Shown here in pieces: positions 20,791 to 27,156 of a stretch of 49,402 nucleotides of DNA. The translations under genes were made by a program, and so were the position numbers. Each line of letters starts with the position of its first letter. Position 1 is the first letter of the stretch. Where the stretch lies: positions 64,601 to 114,002 of the forward strand of contig JAUSEN010000025.1 of assembly GCA_030650025.1 (NCBI GenBank), written 5' to 3'. The notes under the pieces are model-generated. The model was not told where the DNA came from, searched no databases, and was given only the letters and a program-made list of their open reading frames with translations. This DNA is from Candidatus Magasanikiibacteriota bacterium. GTDB taxonomy: Bacteria; Patescibacteriota; Patescibacteriia; Magasanikbacterales; GWA2-37-8.

Positions 20791-21000
20791 GTGGTTCTCC
20801 AGGCGAAAGTGGTGATTTTCTACAAAGATGCCGGCGAAGAAGAAGACGGGCTCAACAGATTCCTCGCAAAGTGGGCGATGGAACACCCGCAGTGGCGAAT
20901 CGTCGGCACTACCGCCTACTACGTCGACCGTGAGCTGGGGCGACACGCTACTGTTGTGTACACCTTCTTCTACATCGACGAGACTCCTCACAGCTCGTAG
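20791..21000 (+). CDS. Small GC-rich hypothetical protein (GTG start)
   Basis: SD cggaggg 3 nt before GTG; VVLQAKVVIFYKDAGEEEDGLNRFLAKWAMEHPQWRIVGTTAYYVDRELGRHATVVYTFFYIDETPHSS. Confidence 0.7.
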   Translation: MVLQAKVVIFYKDAGEEEDGLNRFLAKWAMEHPQWRIVGTTAYYVDRELGRHATVVYTFFYIDETPHSS

Positions 21001-21030
21001 CCACGCTAACGCTTCCGTTTGATCCTCTTC

Positions 21031-21186
21031 GGCCCATTCCGGGCCAACCCCGACCAAAACAACTGAATAGCCGTCGGGGAACCTCTCTCTGACGCGCTTT
21101 AGTCACAACCGGCTTGCGGCCAAAGCGCGAGAGAGGTTCAAAAAACTTTTGTAAAACCTCGGCCCATGCCGGGGTTTTGCTTTTTT
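21031..21186 (+). ncRNA. Multi-hairpin structured 3' region ending in a terminator
   Basis: GGCCCattccGGGCC; CCCCGAC...GTCGGGG; AACCTCTCT..CGCGCTTT...AAAGCGCGAGAGAGGTT; AAAACC.CGGC-ccat-GCCG.GGTTTT + T run. Confidence 0.6.
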
Positions 21187-21247
21187 ATGGGTTATTTATA
21201 GAGCCTATGCCCTGCCTGCAGGGCGAATGCCCTGTGGACAAAACTGC

Positions 21248-21276
21248 TTGACGAAACGCTAAAAATATTGTATTAT
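21248..21276 (+). promoter_or_regulatory. Promoter for sRNA candidate
   Basis: TTGACG-17 nt-TATTAT. Confidence 0.65.
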
Positions 21277-21283
21277 TTAAATA

Positions 21284-21352
21284 AGTGATAATTCTGCTGT
21301 GAGTAAAACTCGCTCGGAATCTCGGAGCTCCCTTAGGGGAGTTCCTTTTTTT
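21284..21352 (+). ncRNA. ~70-nt small RNA candidate with intrinsic terminator
   Basis: Begins ~8 nt after TATTAT; ends GGAGCTCCC-ttag-GGGAGTTCC-TTTTTTT; 5' 20 nt complementary to 21449-21469. Confidence 0.55.
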
Positions 21353-21382
21353 AATTTTAAATACTAGATATACACTTTATAG

Positions 21383-21411
21383 TTGACTTTAAAAGTATAC
21401 CATGTTAAGAT
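21383..21411 (+). promoter_or_regulatory. Promoter for tRNA-like RNA
   Basis: TTGACT-17 nt-TAAGAT. Confidence 0.6.
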
Positions 21412-21430
21412 ATTTTACGGTGGATAATGA

Positions 21431-21505
21431 GGGCGGAGAGTGAGTGGTCTCACAAGCAGAATTATCACTCTTGCTTCTGGGGTTCGATCCCCCCTCCGTC
21501 CACCA
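21431..21505 (+). ncRNA. tRNA-like RNA with encoded CCA and non-canonical anticodon arm
   Basis: Acceptor GGGCGGA/TCCGTCC-A-CCA, T-arm GGGG-TTCGATC-CCCC, D-arm GTGA-gtggtc-TCAC; anticodon region only pairs as AAGCAG-(11 nt)-TTGCTT. Confidence 0.6.
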
Positions 21506-21510
21506 TTAAA

Positions 21511-21538
21511 TACCCTGACAATGTCGGGGTATTTTTTT
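21511..21538 (+). terminator. Rho-independent terminator after tRNA-like RNA
   Basis: taccctgacaatgtcggggtattttttt. Confidence 0.7.
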
Positions 21539-21734
21539 AGCAGACGGCCCCAACCGCGGCCGCCTGATACCGCATAATAAACTGCGAATTGGCAGCCGCC
21601 ACCGCCGTAAAATGCTTGCGGCTATAGTGCTCGCTCTTTTTGCCAATATTAAAGTGCGAGACTGGGCGGTGGTAGCCCATCACCCGGGTCCAGACCTCGC
21701 AACGAGTTCGCTGTTTTGTTGAACAGTCTTCCAT
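21537..21734 (-). CDS. Detached glycyl-radical/C-terminal domain of class III anaerobic ribonucleotide reductase
   Basis: MEDCSTKQRTRCEVWTRVMGYHRPVSHFNIGKKSEHYSRKHF... matches the NrdD tail (RVxGY glycyl radical motif); separate from the main nrdD ORF. Confidence 0.75.
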   Translation of the reverse strand: MEDCSTKQRTRCEVWTRVMGYHRPVSHFNIGKKSEHYSRKHFTAVAAANSQFIMRYQAAAVGAVC

Positions 21735-21778
21735 ATATTTTTGTTTAGTGAATAAAATATTTTTATCTTTACATTTTT

Positions 21779-21894
21779 TGTCATTTCGACCATAGCGAAG
21801 CGAAGTGGAAAAATCTCTGTCCATTCGGCGATTGTGAGAGAGGGATTCCTCCGGAGCCTGCACTGAGCGAAGCGAATGTGTCGTCGGAATGACA
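21779..21894. repeat. TGTCATT...AATGACA palindromic/MITE-like element between nrdD and its C-terminal domain ORF
   Basis: TGTCATTTCGAC...GTCGGAATGACA imperfect terminal inverted repeats; internal agcgaagcgaa motifs. Confidence 0.85.
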
Positions 21895-21900
21895 GACGGA

Positions 21901-23745
21901 TTATTTTGCAGGGGTGAGGCTGGCGTGCTTGGCGCGAATTACCGGGTCAAAACGCACGGCTTCGGCCTGATTTACCCCTAATTCACTATCACACTTTGGG
22001 CACCAATCCCACTCGCCGGTTAAATAACCATGCTTAGGGCAAATGGAAAACGTGGGAGTAATGGTAATGTAGGGCAAACGGAACCGCGATAAGATAGATT
22101 TAACTAATTGGCGGCAGGCCTCCCCGCTCTCGATACGTTCGTTGAGATAGCAGTGGAACACCGTGCCGCCGGTGTATTTGGTTTGCAAATTGTCTTGCAG
22201 TTCCAGCGCGGCAAACACATCGTCCGTAAAACCAACCGGGATTTGCGATGAATTAGTATAATACGGAGCCGCGAGAGTGCCAGCCTGTAAAATTCCCGGG
22301 AAGCGGCGTTGGTCAGATTTGGCAAAACGGTAGGTGGTGCCCTCGGCGGGCGTGGCTTCTAAATTATATAAATTACCAGTAGCTTCTTGATACTGTTTTA
22401 AACGCTCTCTCATAAAATCTAATACTTCACCCGCAAATTTTTGCCCAAACGGCGTAGTAATATTTTCTTTATCATCGGTGAAATTACGAATCGCTTCGTT
22501 GAGGCCGTTAATGCCAATTGTAGAAAAGTGGTTGCGTAAATAACCAAGATAACGCTTAGTGAACGGAAATAAGCCGCGGTCAATCCACTTATGAATTTCC
22601 TTACGTTTAATCTCAAGGCTGGTTTTAGCAAGTTCCATCAAATGCCCAATACGCTGATAGAAGGCGACGACATCGCCTTTATGTTGATACCCGATCCGAG
22701 CCGAGTTGAGCGTTACTACCCCGATTGAACCGGTCATTTCGGCCGAGCCAAATAGACCACCACCGCGCTTACGCAATTCTGTTAAATCGAGCTGGAGGCG
22801 GCAGCACATACTGCGCACATCCCCTGGCAATAAATCTGAATTGATAAAATTTTGGAAGTAGGGCGTGCCGTATTTAGCAGTCATCTCAAAAAGCGGCAGA
22901 TTTTTGGGGTCTTCCCATTTAAAATCTTTTGTTACATTATAAGTGGGAATGGGAAAGGTAAACGTCCGGCCCTTGGAATCCCCTTTGGTCATGACGGCTA
23001 TGAAAGCGCGGTTAATAATGTCCATCTCGGGCTCTAGCTGACCATACGTATACTCGAATTCTTTACCGCCTAAAATTAAACGCTCGTCTTTTAAATCAGC
23101 GGGGCAATCCCAATCCAGCGTTATATTGGTAAACGGCGTTTGCGTGCCCCAGCGCGAGGGAATGTTAAGATTAAAAACAAAAGACTGTATATTTTGATAA
23201 ACATAGTCATACACTTTCTGATTAATATATTTTTCTTTCGTCTCCTCACTTAAAAACGAAATGCCGTTGTCGTCTATATCAGCTTTCAGTTCCAGCTCGT
23301 ATTTTTTTACAAATGGCGCGAGATAAGTGTCGAAGCTCGAGAAGGCCTGAGCGCCGGCCCACTCGTTTTGCAGGGTTCCCAAAAAATTTACCATCTGGGC
23401 GACAGCCGACGAGAGGTGTTTGGGCGGGCCAGATTCGATTTTGTTGGGAATGCCATTAAAGCCTTCTTCAAGCAGAGCGCGCAAGCTCCACCCAGCGCAG
23501 TAGCCCGCAAACATATCGAGGTCGTGGATATAAAAATCCGCGTGGCGATGCGCGTCACCAATGCTCTTAGGGTACACTTGCTCCAGCCAATAGTTGGCCG
23601 TGAGCTTGCCTGAACTATTAAGAATAAGCCCACCAATCGAATACCCGATGTTCGCGTTGGCATTAACGCGCCAGTCCACTTGATAAAGATACTCGGCGAT
23701 AGTTTGTTGGACTTCTACTACAAATTGACTATTATTTAAGGACAT
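21901..23745 (-). CDS. nrdD: Anaerobic ribonucleoside-triphosphate reductase, main chain, without glycyl-radical tail
   Basis: ANIGYSIGGLILNSSGKLTANYWLEQVYP, HRHADFYIHDLDMFAGYCAGWSL, FSICPKHGYLTGEWDWCPKC; ends after the zinc site. Confidence 0.92.
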   Translation of the reverse strand: MSLNNSQFVVEVQQTIAEYLYQVDWRVNANANIGYSIGGLILNSSGKLTANYWLEQVYPKSIGDAHRHADFYIHDLDMFAGYCAGWSLRALLEEGFNGIPNKIESGPPKHLSSAVAQMVNFLGTLQNEWAGAQAFSSFDTYLAPFVKKYELELKADIDDNGISFLSEETKEKYINQKVYDYVYQNIQSFVFNLNIPSRWGTQTPFTNITLDWDCPADLKDERLILGGKEFEYTYGQLEPEMDIINRAFIAVMTKGDSKGRTFTFPIPTYNVTKDFKWEDPKNLPLFEMTAKYGTPYFQNFINSDLLPGDVRSMCCRLQLDLTELRKRGGGLFGSAEMTGSIGVVTLNSARIGYQHKGDVVAFYQRIGHLMELAKTSLEIKRKEIHKWIDRGLFPFTKRYLGYLRNHFSTIGINGLNEAIRNFTDDKENITTPFGQKFAGEVLDFMRERLKQYQEATGNLYNLEATPAEGTTYRFAKSDQRRFPGILQAGTLAAPYYTNSSQIPVGFTDDVFAALELQDNLQTKYTGGTVFHCYLNERIESGEACRQLVKSILSRFRLPYITITPTFSICPKHGYLTGEWDWCPKCDSELGVNQAEAVRFDPVIRAKHASLTPAK

Positions 23746-23764
23746 AGGCTGTTATTTAAAAATA

Positions 23765-23792
23765 AAAAACTCACTAGGAAGTGAGCTTCGTG
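23765..23792 (-). terminator. Terminator/attenuator between the Com-like gene and nrdD
   Basis: Minus strand CTCAC-ttccta-GTGAG-TTTTTTATTTTT. Confidence 0.6.
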
Positions 23793-23815
23793 AGCTTCAG
23801 TAAAATTTAATAAAA

Positions 23816-24031
23816 TTATTTAGTGGCCATTGCTAACTGCTTTTTGGCCGGAGCCACCCGATGCGGGCAGGGCAGGATGGCGCAAAGCATGGCGTTAAAT
23901 TGCGACTGCTTTATGGTAGTGAAAGCGTGGCAAGACTTGCACTTTACTTCTACTTCGCCTTCGGCTAGCCAGCCGCGAAATAAAAGTTTTTTACAGCCGC
24001 TACAGCGGTATTCTTTATAAACAATGCCCAT
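23816..24031 (-). CDS. Com-like zinc-ribbon protein (Mu-like prophage Com family resemblance)
   Basis: EYRCSGCKKLLFRGWLAEGEVEVKCKSCHAFTTIKQ. Confidence 0.7.
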   Translation of the reverse strand: MGIVYKEYRCSGCKKLLFRGWLAEGEVEVKCKSCHAFTTIKQSQFNAMLCAILPCPHRVAPAKKQLAMATK

Positions 24032-24048
24032 AGGGCCAAGCGGTTAAG

Positions 24049-24064
24049 ACACTATATGTAGTGT
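24049..24064. promoter_or_regulatory. NrdR box 1
   Basis: ACACTATATGTAGTGT, near-palindromic match to the NrdR box consensus. Confidence 0.75.
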
Positions 24065-24080
24065 TAATTTTTAATTTATA

Positions 24081-24096
24081 ACACAATATATAGTTG
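24081..24096. promoter_or_regulatory. NrdR box 2
   Basis: ACACAATATATAGTTG, centred 32 bp from box 1, the usual tandem arrangement. Confidence 0.7.
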
Positions 24097-24182
24097 TACG
24101 CAAATATTATACCACACTTCCACCAATTAAGTTATCCACAGGAGAAAGTTTAAAATTATAATAAATAATTTTGAATTTTTTT

Positions 24183-24211
24183 GTTGACTTTTTTGCCAGG
24201 ACACGGTTAAA
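24183..24211 (+). promoter_or_regulatory. Promoter for the GC-rich zinc-ribbon gene
   Basis: TTGACT-17 nt-TTAAAT. Confidence 0.55.
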
Positions 24212-24239
24212 TGCCCTGGTTACCAAGGAGGATTAATTG

Positions 24240-24425
24240 ATGCGAACGCGACTGGAAGACGGATACTGGTGGTGCGACTTGTGCGGGGACTGGAACGACC
24301 CTGTACAGCCGCAGACTGACGCTCGTGGCAACGTGCAGTGCGCGTGCTGCGACGCCTACAACGGGGAGAGTGTCGCAACGATGCCTACCCCAAAACTGGC
24401 CGCACCCGCGGCGGCCACGGCCTAA
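24240..24425 (+). CDS. Small GC-rich zinc-ribbon-like protein
   Basis: Strong SD aaggagga; MRTRLEDGYWWCDLCGDWNDPVQPQTDARGNVQCACCDAYNGES... with two Cys pairs. Confidence 0.7.
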   Translation: MRTRLEDGYWWCDLCGDWNDPVQPQTDARGNVQCACCDAYNGESVATMPTPKLAAPAAATA

Positions 24426-24482
24426 AGGAGGGCCAAGCGCGTAGCCGAGCTCCGCCCGATTAAGGACGGGCAGAGGCGCGCC

Positions 24483-24558
24483 AACCCCGCTCGCGCCATC
24501 TGCTCTGCTGTTTAAAAGTAAACAACAGAGCAGAGGAAAAAATTTAGCGAGCGGGGTT
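24483..24558 (+). terminator. Nested inverted repeat/terminator-like structure
   Basis: Outer AACCCCGCTCGC...GCGAGCGGGGTT, inner TCTGCTCTGCTGTTTA-aaag-TAAAC.ACAGAGCAGA. Confidence 0.75.
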
Positions 24559-25338
24559 TTAGTTTGGGGATTTCAGAACTTCGGCATTAACGGGCTTTTT
24601 ACCGTCAAAAGGCTCGGAGAGGTTCCATAAGAAGTTAAAAATAGATCTGAATGTCGAGGCTATCTCCTCGCTCTCGATAACGACCGCGAAGAGTTCTTTT
24701 TTAATTGCTAAAATTGCCACGCGGTTGTCATAAACCGCGCCGTCTGTAAAAAAATCGACTTCTTTAGGAATAAGCCGGCTCTCATAATTGCGGCCGGTGG
24801 CGGCCGAAGCAAAATCAATATCTTGCGGATCGTTGGTAATAAGATCGCGCACATGGTTATCCTGGCTTCTAATAATTTTGATTAATTTTTCAGTAAGCCC
24901 ACTGAATTCGGAAGAAAGATTTTTGATGGAACCGAAAAAATCCGCGGCCGAGCTTTCGTAAATTTCGTCATAGACTTGCCTAATCCCTCCCTTGCCTTCA
25001 TAAATTTTTATTTTCGGCCTAATTTTGGAACTGCCCATTAAGGCCTTAATGGTTGGCAGAACTTCGACGAGGGCTTCTTCTTTTTCTTTGAGAGAATTTA
25101 TAAGGGTTTCGGGGCGCTCGGCGCTGAAATATAATTTTTTGTTTTTAAAAGTCTTGACTACATAATTACGCGCGTAGAGTTGACCTAAAATAACATAGGT
25201 GGTGGGACGTTTGAGGCGGGCACGCTTGGCAATGGCTTGAACTTTTTCCATGCCGAGCTCTAAAAGCGCCAAATATACGCGCGCTTCTTTTTCTTCTAAA
25301 CCAAATTTTTCGAGAGCCACTTCGATGAGATTAGGCAT
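24559..25338 (-). CDS. TrmB-family transcriptional regulator
   Basis: MPNLIEVALEKFGLEEKEARVYLALLELGMEKVQAIAKRARLKRPTTYVILGQL HTH followed by KIYEGKGGIRQVYDEI. Confidence 0.85.
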   Translation of the reverse strand: MPNLIEVALEKFGLEEKEARVYLALLELGMEKVQAIAKRARLKRPTTYVILGQLYARNYVVKTFKNKKLYFSAERPETLINSLKEKEEALVEVLPTIKALMGSSKIRPKIKIYEGKGGIRQVYDEIYESSAADFFGSIKNLSSEFSGLTEKLIKIIRSQDNHVRDLITNDPQDIDFASAATGRNYESRLIPKEVDFFTDGAVYDNRVAILAIKKELFAVVIESEEIASTFRSIFNFLWNLSEPFDGKKPVNAEVLKSPN

Positions 25339-25513
25339 AAAATAGGGGTAAAAAAAATAGTTATCCACAGTCCTTCGCTCGCCTTATGCGAGCTTCGGAC
25401 TGCAAGCAATTTTTCGAAAAAAATTAAGGGTTTTGTCAAGAACAGACAACACAATTACTATAGCATTAGTCTGTCAAAATTTCAATATGTTAATTATATA
25501 CAGTTTTATACTA

Positions 25514-25610
25514 TTTGTCAATGATTTTGACAACAATTTTTTTAGAGTTAATTTTTATGCTAAATTTAGGTAAAAAAATGGCATTTTTTCTCTATTTAAT
25601 CATTGACAAA
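25514..25610. promoter_or_regulatory. Candidate operator pair upstream of the SPFH gene
   Basis: TTTGTCAATGATT (25514-25526) repeated in inverse as AATCATTGACAAA (25598-25610), the latter overlapping a -35 TTGACA; also TTGTCAA-TGATT-TTGACAA. Confidence 0.55.
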
Positions 25611-25744
25611 AGCTAGACGTATAGTAACATATAAATATAATTGTTCTTTGACATAAAACCTAATGTGGCCAAGGGATCGTTGCAGTTTGCCAGCAACGAC
25701 CCCTTGACCACTAATGGTCACATACAGGGGAGAAAGGCAAAAAA

Positions 25745-26890
25745 ATGCTCTTCAAACTCGTTCGGTTGCTCGGCATGCTCGCGCTGTACGGATTGGTGGT
25801 GTTCCAGGTCGGTTCGGCGGCCATCGGCCTTCTGAACCAGCCCAGGACCACGTCGGTCCTCGCGGGCGTGTTCCTGCTCGTCGGCATCGTCGGTTCGTTC
25901 ATCGCCATCGTCCCCGCCGTGCTCCGGTACGGCCAGAGCGCCTTCAAGGCGTACAAAAAGGAGATCGACATGACCCGCTTCAATTCGTTCCTGCTGTTCC
26001 TCGTGGCCACGAGCGTGCTCGGCACGAGTGGCTGCATCGGCTGCACTCGCATCGATGCCGGGCACGTCGGCATCGTGGTCAACCTCGCGGGCGACCAGCG
26101 CGGCGTGCAGGACCTGCCCACACAGACCGGCTGGGTGACGTACAACCCGATCGGCACCTCGGTGTTCGAGTACCCCACCTTCGTGCAGACGGCGGTGTGG
26201 ACCAAGAGCCTGACGGAGGGAAACCCCACCAACGAGGAGATCACGTTCACGAACGCGGACCAGATGCAGTTCGCGGCCGACATCTCGCTCGCCTACCAGC
26301 TCCAGCCGGAAAAAGTCCCCGCCTTCTACGTCAAGTTCCGCTCGGATGACCTCGCCAAGTTCACCCACGGCTTCCTCCGTAACCTCGCGCGCGAGAAGTT
26401 CGACAACGTCGGCGGCAAATACAAGACTGAGCAGATCATGGGCGACAACGCGCCCTTCCTCGCGGAAGTGCGCAAGGCGCTCCAGGACGAGCTCGACCCG
26501 ATCGGCGTGCACATCGAACAGTTCGGTTTTATCGGTGCACCCCGCCCGCCGCAGAACGTGATCGACTCGATCAACGCCAAGAACGCGGCCATGCAGAAGG
26601 CGATGCAGGTCGAGGGCGAACTGCGCCAGACCAAGGCTGAAGCCGAAAAGCATATCGCGGCGGCCGAAGGCCAGGCCAAGGCGGAAGTTGCCAAGGCCAA
26701 GGGTGACGCCGAAGCGCGGCGAATCAAGGCCGATGCCGAGGCCTATGCCAACCAGGTGGTGGCGCGTTCCATCACGCCACTGGTCATCGAGTACTGGCGT
26801 ACCCAGAAGTGGAACGGGCAGATGCCGCAGGTGACCAGTGGCAACAACTCTGGCCTTCTGTATCAGCTCCCGAGCCCCTCCAGCAAGTAA
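25745..26890 (+). CDS. SPFH/Band 7 (prohibitin-like) membrane protein with N-terminal hydrophobic extension
   Basis: SD gggagaaagg; internal lipobox-like VLGTSGC; GHVGIVVNLAGDQRGVQDLPTQTGWVTYNPIGTSVFEYPTF; coiled C-terminus KAEAEKHIAAAEGQAKAEVAKAKGDAEARRIKADAEAYANQVVARS. Confidence 0.88.
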   Translation: MLFKLVRLLGMLALYGLVVFQVGSAAIGLLNQPRTTSVLAGVFLLVGIVGSFIAIVPAVLRYGQSAFKAYKKEIDMTRFNSFLLFLVATSVLGTSGCIGCTRIDAGHVGIVVNLAGDQRGVQDLPTQTGWVTYNPIGTSVFEYPTFVQTAVWTKSLTEGNPTNEEITFTNADQMQFAADISLAYQLQPEKVPAFYVKFRSDDLAKFTHGFLRNLAREKFDNVGGKYKTEQIMGDNAPFLAEVRKALQDELDPIGVHIEQFGFIGAPRPPQNVIDSINAKNAAMQKAMQVEGELRQTKAEAEKHIAAAEGQAKAEVAKAKGDAEARRIKADAEAYANQVVARSITPLVIEYWRTQKWNGQMPQVTSGNNSGLLYQLPSPSSK

Positions 26891-27016
26891 CTCACCTATC
26901 CCCTAGCCTTGTCATCGGCTTCCAATAGATGCACTCGTGCGCCGGACACGTTCAAAATCCGGCACCTATCTGTGATTGCAATTAGAGATTACGGCCTTAA
27001 ATTTTAGGGCCAAAAT

Positions 27017-27102
27017 AGGAGGCCGCTTCCTGCAGAGGCGGCCTTCCCAAAAAACACAAAAATTGTCCCCCTCGACAAAGGCTCGGGGCAATTTTTGGCT
27101 TT
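27017..27102 (+). terminator. Two tandem hairpins, second with T tract
   Basis: GGAGGCCGC...GGCGGCCTTCC then AAAATTGTCCCC...GGGGCAATTTTT. Confidence 0.6.
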
Positions 27103-27156
27103 GCGATTTATCTAGAATAAGCTATAATAATCAAGCAAAAATAATTGCTTCAAATT

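Noticed and set aside
21431-21505. Calling this a standard tRNA
   Set aside because: A canonical 5-bp anticodon stem with 7-nt loop could not be drawn in any register; no anticodon could be assigned with confidence.
21284-21505. Two-piece/permuted tmRNA interpretation
   Set aside because: No tmRNA 5' domain or credible tag ORF was visible in RNA1, and the long complementarity does not map onto the usual P2 arrangement.
25714-26727. Long overlapping ORFs on both strands (25714..26349 +, 25718..26653 -, 26326..26727 -, 25711..26283 -)
   Set aside because: They shadow the SPFH gene in a GC-rich stretch where stop codons are rare in all frames; low-complexity Arg/Ala/Pro translations and no initiation context.
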